Origin: G965247775 sp965247775
Lineage (GTDB): Bacteria; Chloroflexota; Dehalococcoidia; Bin125
DNA: 64,000 nucleotides
NCBI GenBank assembly: GCA_965247775.1
Contig: OZ252031.1
Span: forward strand, 2,666,001 to 2,730,000
Direction of reading: 5' to 3'
Shown: piece after piece, positions 53,761 to 62,811 of the stretch
Numbering within the stretch: position 1 is the stretch's first letter
Layout of the letters: the number at the start of each line of letters is the position of its first letter
Made by a program: the position numbers and the translations under genes
Notes under the pieces: generated by a model
What the model was told of the DNA's origin: nothing
What the model saw: only the letters and a program-made list of their open reading frames with translations
Databases searched by the model: none

Positions 53761-55071
53761 TCAGGCGCCGATCAGCTCGGCGAGCGCGGCGCGGTCGTCG
53801 TAGGGGCCGACGACGGCAAGGGCGACGTTGTCGTCGCGCACGACGCGCTGGGCCACGCGGCGGACATCGTCGGCGGTGACGGCCTGGAGGGCGGCGATCT
53901 GCTCGTCGACGGTGAGCACGCGCCCCTCCATGAGGAGGCCTTCCCCGTTGCGATGGGCGTGGGCGGAGGCCGTCTCCAGGCTGAGCCGGAAGGAGCCAAT
54001 GGCGTGCTCGCGCGCCTTTTCCAGCTCTTCGGCGCCGACGATCTCCGCGCCGAGACGATGGATCTCGTGCAGCGTGACGTCGGTGGCCTCGACGAGGTTC
54101 TCGCGCGTGACGCCGGCGCCCACGCTGAGATGGCCGGTGTCGCGGTAGCGCCCTGTGCCGGAGCCGACGCTGTAGGCGAGACCACGGCGCTCGCGCACCT
54201 CGACGAAGAGGCGGCTGCTCATCCCCCGGCCGAGGACTTCATTGAGCAGGGTGAGGGCGTAGCGGTCGGGATCCTCGCGGGGGAAGGTGCGCAGCGCCAG
54301 GCCCAGATTGCACTGCTCGATGTCGCGGCTTTCGAGACGGATGCGGTCGGGGTCCATGGCGGGCTGAGCGCTGGGCAGGGAGGGGGTCTCGCGCGGCGGG
54401 GCGTTGTCCCAGTGACGCTGGACCAGGTCCAGGACGGCGTCGGGGTCGACGTTGCCGGCGACGGAGAGGACCAGATTGTGGGGGCGGTACCAGACGTCGA
54501 TGTGGTCTGTGAGGTGCTGCCGCTCGACGGCGGCCACGCTCTCGAGGTCCCCGGCGACGTCCCAGCCCAGGGGCTGGTCCCCGTAGGTGGCGTCGCTGAG
54601 CAGCTGCGCCGCGCGCTGGGCGGGTTCGTCATGGGCGCGCCGGATCTCCTGCTGGATGACCGTGCGCTCGCGCTCGATCTCTTCGCCGCTGAGCAGGGAG
54701 TGGCGCAGGCTGTCGGAGAGGATGTCCATGGCGAGGTCGAGGCGGTCGAAGGGGACGCGGTTCCAGTAGCAGGTCAGCTCCTTGGTGGTGAAGGCGTTGA
54801 GGGTGCCGCCGGCGCCCTCGATGGCGGTGCTGATTTCGATGGCCGTTGGACGGGACTGGGTGCCCTTGAAGAGCATGTGCTCCAGGTAGTGTGAGAGGCC
54901 GAGGGTGCGCCGCTCCTCCTGCCGGCTGCCCACGCCCACGTACAGCGCCAGGGCGGCAGCCTGGGAGTGCGGCAGCGGCGTCACGATGACGCGCAGCCCG
55001 TTGTCGAGCGTGGCGAGGCGCCAGGGCTCGTCGCTGCGCGGTTCATTCCACCTGGATGCGTTCACCAGCAT
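53761..55071 (-). CDS. M16-family zinc peptidase (PqqL/mitochondrial-processing-peptidase-like)
   Basis: A 436-residue peptidase with the inverted zinc motif H-Y-L-E-H near residue 61 and the downstream Glu in ERERTVIQQEIRRAHDEP; AGNVDPDAVLDLV and RGMSSRLFVEVRERRGLAYSV mark the M16 second half. It lacks a signal peptide, so it probably acts in the cytosol on unfolded or small peptides. Family common beside pnp or dapA in other phyla; here it stands at the end of the CitE run. Confidence 0.94.
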   Translation of the reverse strand: MLVNASRWNEPRSDEPWRLATLDNGLRVIVTPLPHSQAAALALYVGVGSRQEERRTLGLSHYLEHMLFKGTQSRPTAIEISTAIEGAGGTLNAFTTKELTCYWNRVPFDRLDLAMDILSDSLRHSLLSGEEIERERTVIQQEIRRAHDEPAQRAAQLLSDATYGDQPLGWDVAGDLESVAAVERQHLTDHIDVWYRPHNLVLSVAGNVDPDAVLDLVQRHWDNAPPRETPSLPSAQPAMDPDRIRLESRDIEQCNLGLALRTFPREDPDRYALTLLNEVLGRGMSSRLFVEVRERRGLAYSVGSGTGRYRDTGHLSVGAGVTRENLVEATDVTLHEIHRLGAEIVGAEELEKAREHAIGSFRLSLETASAHAHRNGEGLLMEGRVLTVDEQIAALQAVTADDVRRVAQRVVRDDNVALAVVGPYDDRAALAELIGA

Positions 55072-55149
55072 TCCCTCCCGGCGCCGGGCCGCGCGGCGCC
55101 GCGCTGCCCGGAGGCTAGCACCCTAGCGCGCTGCTCTAGGCTCGATGCT

Positions 55150-56067
55150 ATGCCCGGCCCGGACGCCGCCTACGCATACAACTGGAACTCGCTCGTGGGC
55201 TGCCTGCAGGGCCTGCTGCGCCAGGCCGGGCTGCCGTCCGGCGGAGCGCAGGTGAGCGTCGTCAGCGGTGAGGCCTTCCGGGTGGAGGCGGTCTTCGATC
55301 GCGCGGGGTATGTCCCCCGCCCGCTGGCCGGGCTGTCCCGGGATCTGGCGGCGTTGGGGCTGCGCGCGCGCGTGGATGTCTGGGGGCTGGCCCGGCGGCG
55401 TCCGCCATTGCTGAGGTGGCGCCTGGAGCGACGCGTGCGGGGGGCGCTGTCTGGGGGGCGGGCGGTGGCGGCGTATGGGGCCGTGCCGGGCGAGTTCGGG
55501 CTCATCGTGGCGTACGAGGCGCAGCGTCGCGCCTACGTCGTCCAGGGGCCGCTTACGGATGCGATCGGCGGGCTGCTGCCCGCGGCGGGCCTGCCGGGCC
55601 CCGCGGCCGACTGGCTGGCGCTGGTGGCCCCGCAAGGCCCCGGGCTCGAGCCTGCGGGCTCGGACGATCTGGCGAGGCGCGCCGCAGCGCAGGCGTTGCA
55701 GGCCGGGGCGGCGGCGGGGCTCCGCCGTTGGATCGCGCTGTTGGAGAGCGGGGCGCCGATCGAGGCCCGTGTTCACGCCTACCGAGCCCAGGCGCTGGCG
55801 GCGGCCCGCGGCGAGGCCAGCCGCTTCTGGCGGGAGCTTGCGGACAGCCCGCTGGGCGAGATGGAGACGCGCCCACTGGCCGCCTTGCGGGAGCCGGCCC
55901 GCCGGCAAGCGCTGGTCTCTTCGCGCTTCGCCACGCTGTTCCCCTACCCCGCGGGCGGCGACCTGGCGGGCGGGGGCCGCATCGTGGGGGCCGGCATCCT
56001 GCGGGAGGTGCTGGCCATCGAAGAGGAGCTGGCGCCGCTGCTGGCGGCGGTGCGGGCGCCGGGCTGA
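55150..56067 (+). CDS. Uncharacterised protein
   Basis: A 305-residue protein from ATG 55150 with no membrane segment or recognisable catalytic motif. The N-terminal YNWNSLVGCLQGLLRQAGL and the aromatic, strand-rich first half vaguely recall BtrH-N/C39-like folds; the second half is a helical Ala/Arg-rich region. A TAGGCT hexamer ends 7 nt before the ATG, suggesting a leaderless message. I cannot assign a function. Confidence 0.72.
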   Translation: MPGPDAAYAYNWNSLVGCLQGLLRQAGLPSGGAQVSVVSGEAFRVEAVFDRAGYVPRPLAGLSRDLAALGLRARVDVWGLARRRPPLLRWRLERRVRGALSGGRAVAAYGAVPGEFGLIVAYEAQRRAYVVQGPLTDAIGGLLPAAGLPGPAADWLALVAPQGPGLEPAGSDDLARRAAAQALQAGAAAGLRRWIALLESGAPIEARVHAYRAQALAAARGEASRFWRELADSPLGEMETRPLAALREPARRQALVSSRFATLFPYPAGGDLAGGGRIVGAGILREVLAIEEELAPLLAAVRAPG

Positions 56068-56120
56068 GGCGCGATAGACTGACCCCTGATCGGTATGCAG
56101 CGCGCGGTGAGGAGCGTCCC

Positions 56121-56474
56121 GTGGCCGTCCACATCCGCATGTTCACGACCCTGGTGCCGCTGACGAAGCGTCAGGAGCCGCAGTTCGACATCGACTGGGA
56201 AGATGGCCTGACGGTGGGCCAGGTGGTCCGGGCGGAGGGCTTCAGCGAGGCCGACGCGGAGGCGATCGCGGCGGTGGTGAACGGGGAGCAAGCGGACTTC
56301 GAGCGGGCCTTGGCGGATGGGGACGCGGTGGAATTCATCGTCAATCTGCAAGGGGGCGGCGAGGTGTGGCCGGATCGTTTGACTGTCCTCAGGGCCACCC
56401 CTAGGCTGCCGATTAGAACAGACGATCGGCTACCCATCCCGCGCCGCCCGGAGCGGCGGCGCGCCCAAGGTTGA
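56121..56474 (+). CDS. Ubiquitin-like (MoaD/ThiS-type) protein with C-terminal extension
   Basis: A 117-residue protein from GTG 56121, preceded by GAGGAG. Its beta-grasp part, ITWEDGL-like DWEDGLTVGQVV followed by VNGEQADFERALADGDAVEFIV, ends in N-L-Q-G-G-G near residue 80. A normal ThiS or MoaD would stop there, but 37 more basic, proline-rich residues follow. Either the tail is removed to expose the diglycine, or the stop was lost by a small indel. The tail codons also contain the likely pyrG promoter. Family assignment is moderate. Confidence 0.65.
   Translation: MAVHIRMFTTLVPLTKRQEPQFDIDWEDGLTVGQVVRAEGFSEADAEAIAAVVNGEQADFERALADGDAVEFIVNLQGGGEVWPDRLTVLRATPRLPIRTDDRLPIPRRPERRRAQG
56379..56407 (+). 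promoter_or_regulatory. Promoter of pyrG
   Basis: TTGACT (56379-56384), 17 bp, TAGGCT (56402-56407), about 67 nt before the pyrG ATG and inside the 3' part of the preceding gene. Confidence 0.5.
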
Positions 56475-58111
56475 TGCCCAAGTACATTTTCGTCACCGGC
56501 GGCGTCGTGAGTTCGGTCGGCAAAGGCATCACGACCGCCTCCCTGGCGAAACTGCTGAAGAGCCGTGGCCTCAGCGTCACGCTGCAGAAGCTGGACCCCT
56601 ATCTCAACGTCGATCCGGGGACGATGTCGCCCTACCAGCACGGTGAGGTCTTCGTCACGGCGGACGGCGCCGAGACTGACCTGGACCTCGGGCACTACGA
56701 GCGCTTCCTGGACGAGGATCTGCGCGGCGCTTCCTCCGTGACGATGGGGCAGATCCATCAGGCGGTGATCGCGCAGGAGCGTCGCGGGGACCACCTGGGC
56801 GGCACGATCCAAACGGTGCCGCACATCACCAACGAGATCAAGAAACGCGTCCGCGGTCTGGCCGAGGGCACGGGCGCGGACGCCTTAATCGTCGAGACGG
56901 GTGGGACGGTGGGGGACATCGAAGGACAGGCCTTCCTGGAGGCCATCCGGCAGATGCGCTCCGAGGAGCCGCGCGAGAACACGCTGTCCATCCACGTGAC
57001 GATGCTGCCCTACCTGCGGGCCACGCGGGAGATCAAGACCAAGCCCACGCAGCACTCGGTGCGGGAGCTGCGATCGATCGGGTTGCAGCCGGACCTGATC
57101 ATCGCCCGGGCGGAGATGCCCGTGGAGGAGGCGATCAAGCAGAAGATCGCGCTCTTCTGCGACGTGGAGCCGCGCGCCGTCATCCCCCTGGAGACGATGC
57201 CCAGCATCTATCAGGTGCCCGAGGTGCTGGAGGACGCGGGCGTGACCGACCTGGCGCTCGACAAGCTGGACCTGCCGCCGGCCGCGCGCGACCTGCAGGA
57301 GTGGCGGGACTGGGTCCAGCGCCTGCGCAACCCGGACCGGCACTGCACCGTCGCCGTGGTGGGGAAATACGTCGAGCTGCGAGATGCCTACCTCTCCGTG
57401 CGGGAGGCCCTGATCCACGCGGGCGTCGAGCGCGGCGTGGAGGTGGACGTGCGCTGGGTGCAGTCGGAGGGGCTGGAGGGGCGCGATCTGGAGGCGGAGT
57501 TCAGCGCTGCCGGCGGCATCGTGGTGCCGGGAGGGTTCGGCGAGCGCGGGGCCGAGGGCGAGGTCGCCGCGGCCCGTTTCGCGCGGGAGCGGCAGGTGCC
57601 GTATCTGGGGCTGTGCCGGGGCATGCAGCAGATGGTGATCGAATTCGCCCGCCACGTGCTGGGCGAGAGCGCCGCCACGTCGACGGAATTCGACCGGGAA
57701 ACGCCGTCGCCGGTGATCTCCCTGCTCTCGGAGCAGGAGCAGATCGTGGACCGGGGTGGCACCATGCGGCTGGGGCTCTACCCCTGCCGTCTGCGGCCGG
57801 ATTCGCGGGCCGGGCGCGCCTACGGCGTGGCGCAGGTAGAGGAGCGGCACCGCCATCGCTGGGAGTTCAACAACCGCTACCGCGCGGCGCTGGAGCGGGC
57901 CGGGCTGGTGGCCAGTGGGACGGCGCCGGACGACTCCCTGGTGGAGATCGCGGAGGTGCGCGACCACCCCTTCATGCTGGGCTCGCAGTTCCATCCGGAG
58001 TTGCGCTCGCGGCCGGGGCGGCCACATCCGCTTGTGGCGGCGTTCCTGGCCGCGGTCGTGGACCGGACCGACGCCGGCGCGGGTGCCCGTTCGGCGGCGG
58101 CGCGAGCCTAA
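56474..58111 (+). CDS. pyrG: CTP synthase
   Basis: A 545-residue amidoligase making CTP from UTP, ATP and glutamine. Synthase domain: FVTGGVVSSVGKGITTASL, LDPYLNVDPGTMSPYQHGEVFV, and the IKQKIALFCDV stretch. Glutaminase domain: GGIVVPGGFGERG, the nucleophile in GLCRGMQQMVIEFAR (Arg replaces the usual Leu after Cys), and QFHPELRSRPGRPHPL. The ATG at 56474 overlaps the previous stop by one base; TTG 56471 is an alternative. The C-terminus has a short Ala/Arg tail. Confidence 0.97.
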   Translation: MPKYIFVTGGVVSSVGKGITTASLAKLLKSRGLSVTLQKLDPYLNVDPGTMSPYQHGEVFVTADGAETDLDLGHYERFLDEDLRGASSVTMGQIHQAVIAQERRGDHLGGTIQTVPHITNEIKKRVRGLAEGTGADALIVETGGTVGDIEGQAFLEAIRQMRSEEPRENTLSIHVTMLPYLRATREIKTKPTQHSVRELRSIGLQPDLIIARAEMPVEEAIKQKIALFCDVEPRAVIPLETMPSIYQVPEVLEDAGVTDLALDKLDLPPAARDLQEWRDWVQRLRNPDRHCTVAVVGKYVELRDAYLSVREALIHAGVERGVEVDVRWVQSEGLEGRDLEAEFSAAGGIVVPGGFGERGAEGEVAAARFARERQVPYLGLCRGMQQMVIEFARHVLGESAATSTEFDRETPSPVISLLSEQEQIVDRGGTMRLGLYPCRLRPDSRAGRAYGVAQVEERHRHRWEFNNRYRAALERAGLVASGTAPDDSLVEIAEVRDHPFMLGSQFHPELRSRPGRPHPLVAAFLAAVVDRTDAGAGARSAAARA

Positions 58112-58180
58112 CGGCGGCGGCGAGGGCCGCTGGCGGCAGCGGAGCGCGGTCGGGAAGGGCGCCGTGTGCGAGGAGCGCCG

Positions 58181-58660
58181 GTGAGCGAGGACGAAGCCTT
58201 CCGCCTGCTGCACACGCTCTCCCTGTTCGTCTTCCTGGCCGGCCTGGGCGCCACGATGCTGCCCCTCTACCGGGCCTGGAGCAGCGACGACCTGCGGCAG
58301 CAGGTCTACGCCTTCCGCGAGGCGGGCCGGAACCAGGCCGGGGTGTTGCTCCCAGGCATCATCTTGGTTGGCGTCACAGGGCTGATCTGGGCGATCCGAG
58401 CGGACCACGTGGACCCGGTGGAGACGGGCTGGCTCCTGGCGGTGGAGCTGATCTACCTGGGGACGCTCTTCATCTGCCTGCCGGCGATGGTGGCGGCGCT
58501 GCGCCGGGCGCGCCTGCTGGCCTTGCAGGCGGAGCACACGGGCGAGATCAGTGATGCGTTACGGGAAACCATCGCCGATCGGGGCCCGATCATCTTCGGT
58601 ACACTGATGCTCGTACTGGTGGTGTTGATGGCGGCGCTGGCGGTGACGAAGCCTTTCTAG
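58181..58660 (+). CDS. Small integral membrane protein, DUF2269-like
   Basis: A 159-residue membrane protein with about four hydrophobic segments: LLHTLSLFVFLAGLGATML, a second near GVLLPGIILVGVTGLIW, a third near WLLAVELIYLGTLFICLP, and a C-terminal one. The L-L-H-T opening and length resemble DUF2269/CopD-like proteins, and the protein encoded at 45367-45903 has a similar build. GTG 58181 follows GAGGAG. Function unknown; heme or metal binding is possible. Confidence 0.8.
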   Translation: MSEDEAFRLLHTLSLFVFLAGLGATMLPLYRAWSSDDLRQQVYAFREAGRNQAGVLLPGIILVGVTGLIWAIRADHVDPVETGWLLAVELIYLGTLFICLPAMVAALRRARLLALQAEHTGEISDALRETIADRGPIIFGTLMLVLVVLMAALAVTKPF

Positions 58661-58713
58661 CTCCCTGGGGCGGTGGAACACCGCCGCTGCGGGGATCGGG
58701 GACGGGAGCGACG

Positions 58714-59403
58714 ATGCGGATATTCCTGGACACCGCGGACATCGACGAGATCCGCCAAGCCGTGCGCTGGGGCGTGTGCGACGGGGTCACCACCAATCCC
58801 AGCCTGTTTGCCAAGGTGAGCGGCAGCGCCGGCAGCTACCGCGAGCGGGTGCAGGAGATCGCCGCCCTGGTGGATGGTCCCGTCTCGGCGGAGTGCGTCT
58901 CCCGCAGCGCGGAGGCGCTGGTGGAGGAGGCGCGCGTGCTGGCCGGATGGCACCCCAACGTGGTGGTGAAGATTCCCATCGATGGGGCCGGTCTGGAGGC
59001 GATCCACCGCGTCAGCGCGGAGGGGATCCGGGTGAACACGACGCTGATTTTCTCGCTCAATCAGGCCTTGCTGGCGGCGAACGCCGGGGCGGCCTACGTG
59101 AGCCCGTTCATTGGCCGGCTGGACGACGTGGGGCAGGACGGCGTCGACCTGGTGGCGGACATTGTGGACCTGCTGGACCGCTACCACCGCACCACACAGG
59201 TTATCGCCGCCAGCGTGCGCCACACGGCCCACGTGCCGGCCTGCGCGGCGGCGGGGGCCCATATCGTGACGCTGCCCTTCAAGGTGCTGGACGCGATGCT
59301 GCAGCATCCCCTCACGGACCGCGGGATTGACGCCTTCCTCGCGGACTGGGCGCGGGCCCAGGAGGCCGGCCCGGCGCGGGTGCCGGGAGCGGCGGGCGAT
59401 TGA
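58714..59403 (+). CDS. Transaldolase-like (FSA/TalC family) protein
   Basis: A 229-residue TIM barrel of the short transaldolase group. FLDTADIDEIRQA, VTTNPSLFAK, the Schiff-base lysine in NVVVKIPIDGAGL, and NTTLIFSLNQALLAANAGAAYVSPFIGRLDD are diagnostic. It would act in the pentose-phosphate pathway, or as a fructose-6-phosphate aldolase. ATG 58714. It precedes rho. Confidence 0.95.
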   Translation: MRIFLDTADIDEIRQAVRWGVCDGVTTNPSLFAKVSGSAGSYRERVQEIAALVDGPVSAECVSRSAEALVEEARVLAGWHPNVVVKIPIDGAGLEAIHRVSAEGIRVNTTLIFSLNQALLAANAGAAYVSPFIGRLDDVGQDGVDLVADIVDLLDRYHRTTQVIAASVRHTAHVPACAAAGAHIVTLPFKVLDAMLQHPLTDRGIDAFLADWARAQEAGPARVPGAAGD

Positions 59404-59462
59404 GCGGGCGGCGGGCCGCGATCGTCCTACCGGCGGTTGCGGAGGGTCTGTCGGCGGGGCGC

Positions 59463-59492
59463 TTGCGATCTGGGGTGGCCGAGAGCTACGAT
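59463..59492 (+). promoter_or_regulatory. Promoter of rho
   Basis: TTGCGA (59463-59468), 18 bp, TACGAT (59487-59492). The leader to the GTG at 59587 is about 90 nt. Confidence 0.55.
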
Positions 59493-59586
59493 CAGGGGGC
59501 GTGGGAGGCCCGCCGGGCCCCCGCCGCTCCCATCACCCCACGGACGGAACACCGCCGCACAGCTGGCCGGTGAAGGTTCGCAAACC

Positions 59587-60852
59587 GTGAATATCACTGA
59601 ACTCGAAACGCTGACGCGCGAGGATCTGCTCACTCGCGCCAAGGAACTTGACGTCCAAGGCGTCAGCAGCCTGAAGAAGCAGGATTTGGTCTTCCGCTTG
59701 CTGCAAGCCCACAGCGAGAAGGAAGGCAACATCTTCACCGGCGGGGTCATTGACATCGTCGACGACGGCTACGGCTTCCTGCGCGGGGAGTCGCTGCTGC
59801 CCTCCAGCACGGACGTGTACGTGTCGCAGTCGCAGGTGCGCCGTTTCGGCCTGCGCACGGGCGACTACGTCACGGGCCAGGTGCGCTCGCCCAAGGAGGG
59901 CGAGAAGTACTACGGCTTGCTGCGGGTGGACGCGGTCAACGGAATGGATTCGGAGGAGGCCAAGAAGCGGCCCCACTTCGAGAACCTGACCGCCATCTTC
60001 CCGAACGAGCGCTTCCAACTGGAGACAGACGATCCGAGCGACCTCTCCGGCCGTCTGGTGGACCTGATCGCGCCCATGGGGCGGGGACAGCGGGGCCTCA
60101 TCGTTTCGCCGCCCAAGGCCGGCAAGACGATGCTGCTGCAGGCCCTGGCCAACGGCATTACGTCGAACTACAACAACGTCCACCTGATGGTCGTGCTGAT
60201 CGGCGAGCGGCCGGAGGAAGTCACGGAGATGCGGCGCAGCGTGCGAGGCGAGGTCTTCGCCTCCACCTTCGACGACCCGGTGCAGGACGGCACGCGCGTG
60301 GCGGAGATGGCGCTGGAGCGGGCCAAGCGCCTGATGGAGTGCGGTCGTGACGTGGTCATCCTGATGGATTCGATCACCCGTCTCACGCGCGCCTACAACC
60401 TGGAAATGCCCACCAGTGGGCGCACGCTCTCCGGTGGGATCGACCCTATCGCGCTCTACCCGCCCAAACGGTTCTTCGGCGCCGCCCGCAAGGCGGAGGA
60501 GAGCGGCAGCCTGACGATCATCGCGACCTGTCTGGTGGACACCGGCAGCCGGCTGGACGACGTGGTCTTCGAGGAGTTCAAGGGGACCGGCAACTGGGAG
60601 GTGCGGCTGGACCGCCGGCTGGCCGAGCGCCGGGTCTACCCCTCCATCGACATCGCCGCCAGCGGCACCCGGCGCGAGGAGCTGTTGCTCAACGGCGAGG
60701 AGTTGCAGCGGGTCTGGCTGCTGCGCCGCATGATGTCGATGCTGAGCAGCAACGGCAGCTCTACCGAGCCGACGGAGCGGCTTCTGGACCGGCTCTCCCG
60801 AACCAAGTCCAACGCGGAGTTCCTGGACTCGCTGGCCACCGCCGACACATAA
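59587..60852 (+). CDS. rho: Transcription termination factor Rho
   Basis: A 421-residue hexameric RNA helicase. The Rho-N helical domain (LETLTREDLLTRAKELDVQG) is followed by the cold-shock RNA-binding fold (GYGFLRGESLLPSSTDVYVSQ) and the RecA-like ATPase with Walker A SPPKAGKTMLL, Walker B VVILMDSITRLTRAYN and the R-loop GTGNWEVRLDRRLAERRVYPS. It lacks the long acidic insert of actinobacterial Rho. The start is GTG 59587. A short, 94-nt leader follows its promoter. Confidence 0.97.
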   Translation: MNITELETLTREDLLTRAKELDVQGVSSLKKQDLVFRLLQAHSEKEGNIFTGGVIDIVDDGYGFLRGESLLPSSTDVYVSQSQVRRFGLRTGDYVTGQVRSPKEGEKYYGLLRVDAVNGMDSEEAKKRPHFENLTAIFPNERFQLETDDPSDLSGRLVDLIAPMGRGQRGLIVSPPKAGKTMLLQALANGITSNYNNVHLMVVLIGERPEEVTEMRRSVRGEVFASTFDDPVQDGTRVAEMALERAKRLMECGRDVVILMDSITRLTRAYNLEMPTSGRTLSGGIDPIALYPPKRFFGAARKAEESGSLTIIATCLVDTGSRLDDVVFEEFKGTGNWEVRLDRRLAERRVYPSIDIAASGTRREELLLNGEELQRVWLLRRMMSMLSSNGSSTEPTERLLDRLSRTKSNAEFLDSLATADT

Positions 60853-60869
60853 GCGGCCGACGCGCGCGC

Positions 60870-61502
60870 CTACTCGCCGCGGGGGATAAGCAGTTGCACG
60901 ACGGTGCGCTCGCCCAGGCCGGCGCGGGTGACGTTGACGTGATTTTCGTCGGGCTCGGGAGCGGTGACGCCCAGCGCGCGCAGGAAGGTGTCCACGCCGT
61001 CCAGGCTTTCGGTCTCCGGCCCCACCGTGTACAGCATGGGGATGACGAGCTTGGGGTCGATGAGGGCAACGACGGAAGTGGCCGTCTTGGCATCCAGGTG
61101 TCCTTGCCCCCCCACGGGCAGCAGCAGGACGTCGGCGCGGTTCAACTCCTCCAGTTGCCCGGGGCTGGGTTCAGCGCGCAGATCGCCCAGGTGGGCGACG
61201 ATGACGTCGTCGATCGTGATCACGAAGGCCACATTGCTGGCGAGGCCCGCCGGGCCCTCGGTGGCGACGCCGGTCGCCAGGACGTTGCGGACCTCGTACT
61301 CGCCGGGAGCGTCGAGGGGGAGGGGGTCGCCCGCGACGCCCTCCTTCCAGGCGTATTGGGGGGCAGGATTGGAGATGGTGACGACGTCGGCCTGGGGCCG
61401 GTTGAGGCGGAAGCCGGTACTGGAGGGGCAGGGGTCGAGGACGACGGCCGCCTCGCGCCCGCGGAGTCGGAAGGCGGCGTGTCCGATCCAGGCGATGTCC
61501 AT
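60870..61502 (-). CDS. Metallo-beta-lactamase-fold protein, UlaG-like
   Basis: A 210-residue MBL-fold hydrolase. The N-terminal MDIAWIGHAAFRLRG and the VIVAHLGDLRAEPSPGQLEEL and VLLLPVGGQGHLDAKTA segments match the UlaG/YtkL-like branch, but the classical H-x-H-x-D-H zinc motif is not present (TISNPAPQYAW at its place). Many proteins of this branch have reduced metal sites. Its function is unknown; it converges on rho with a 17-nt gap. Confidence 0.85.
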   Translation of the reverse strand: MDIAWIGHAAFRLRGREAAVVLDPCPSSTGFRLNRPQADVVTISNPAPQYAWKEGVAGDPLPLDAPGEYEVRNVLATGVATEGPAGLASNVAFVITIDDVIVAHLGDLRAEPSPGQLEELNRADVLLLPVGGQGHLDAKTATSVVALIDPKLVIPMLYTVGPETESLDGVDTFLRALGVTAPEPDENHVNVTRAGLGERTVVQLLIPRGE

Positions 61503-61522
61503 TGCGGGGCGTCCTTCCGGCC

Positions 61523-62725
61523 TCAGGCCATGGGCAGTTCGTCGCCGGGCTCGGCGCGATGGGTGGCGAGGATCAGGGCGGCGTTTTGGCCGACGGAGCC
61601 GTAGGCACAGACCGCAGCCGTATCGAGATGGTCGCGCTGGGGCGTGCGGGCGATGTCCAGAGCGCAGTCAGGGTCCGGCTCAGCGTACGTAGCGTGGGGT
61701 GGCAGCGTCTGCTCCGCCAGGGTGAAGGCCGCCGCGGCGGCGGAGAGGGCGCCGGCGGCCCCGATGGTGTAGCCCAGCACGGGCGAGACGGCGGTGACGT
61801 ACATGTCCAGGATGCGCGCGCCGAAAGAGCGCTCCAGGACGTCGGTTTCGCGGGCGTCGCCGCTGCGGGTGGAGGCCCCGGCGGTGAAAACGCAATCGAT
61901 CTCCTGGGGACCGCGGTTGGCGTCGCGCAGGGCGGCGCCCAGGGCGCGCCGGGCGATGTCCACATCGGTGGGCGGGGCGCCGTCCCCCGCGGGTCCGGCG
62001 GTCATCGCCGCGCCCGCGATCTCCGCGTAGATGCGGGCGCCGCGCATGACGGCGAGCTGGCGGTCCTCCAGCAGAAGGACGGCGGCCCCTTCGCCGAGGA
62101 CCATGCCGTCGCGGAGGAGATCGAAGGGGCGCTGCGCCTGGGGGTCACTCTGCGAGGAGAGCAGGCCGGCGGCGGCGTAGGCGGCCCAAACGTCGGCGCG
62201 CAGCGGCGCCTCGGCGCCACCGGCCAGGGCCGCGCGGGCGTCGCCGCGGCGGATCATCGCGGCCGCCTGCTGGATGGCGGCGAGGCTGGAGGCCCCGCCG
62301 GCGTCGATGCGGAAGGCTGGACCGGCCACGTTCAAGCCGGTGCTGGAACCCGCCAGGCCGGCGCTGAAGAAGGCCGCTCCCGCCGCTGGGGCAGGCCCGT
62401 GCGCGGAGCCGATCAGCGCGGCGACCTGGTAGGCGTTCTCCGCCGTGAAGCGGATGCGCGAGTCGGCGACGGCCTGAATAGCTGCGTCGAGGGCGAGTCG
62501 GGCGCTGCGGTCCAGACGAGCAAGGAAGTCTGCTGGTACGCCCGCGGGGCCATTGTAGTCCACGATCTGACCCACGGCGGTCGGGCGCGCGGCGTCGAAG
62601 GGAGGTGGGGAGGTGATGGCAGGGGCCGCGGCGAGCAGCGTGCTCCAGAGGTCGGGGGCGGTGAGGCCGGCGGCGCTGATGGCGCCGACGCCGGTAATCA
62701 CAACGCGCCTCGGCTCGTCGGCCAT
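61523..62725 (-). CDS. Catalytically dead beta-ketoacyl synthase (chain-length-factor-like)
   Basis: A 400-residue thiolase-fold protein. The KAS II/FabF framework is clear (VVITGVGAISAAGLTAPDLW at the N-terminus, then RPFDLLRDGMVLGEGAAVLLLED near residue 205). All three catalytic positions have changed: the nucleophile motif T-A-C-A-S-S reads A-G-G144-A-S-S, the first His motif A-H-G-T-S-T reads T-A-G-A-S-T, and the second G-H-T reads G-Y-T. It resembles the KS-beta/chain-length factor of type II polyketide synthases in losing Cys, but no partner ketosynthase gene is adjacent. ATG 62725. Confidence 0.87.
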   Translation of the reverse strand: MADEPRRVVITGVGAISAAGLTAPDLWSTLLAAAPAITSPPPFDAARPTAVGQIVDYNGPAGVPADFLARLDRSARLALDAAIQAVADSRIRFTAENAYQVAALIGSAHGPAPAAGAAFFSAGLAGSSTGLNVAGPAFRIDAGGASSLAAIQQAAAMIRRGDARAALAGGAEAPLRADVWAAYAAAGLLSSQSDPQAQRPFDLLRDGMVLGEGAAVLLLEDRQLAVMRGARIYAEIAGAAMTAGPAGDGAPPTDVDIARRALGAALRDANRGPQEIDCVFTAGASTRSGDARETDVLERSFGARILDMYVTAVSPVLGYTIGAAGALSAAAAAFTLAEQTLPPHATYAEPDPDCALDIARTPQRDHLDTAAVCAYGSVGQNAALILATHRAEPGDELPMA

Positions 62726-62811
62726 GGAGGTATCTTCGCTTCCCGGCCGCGCTGAGCCAAGCCAGGCGGCGGGAGGTGGGTGGGGAGGAGAGTGGACGGC
62801 GGTGGAGGCGA

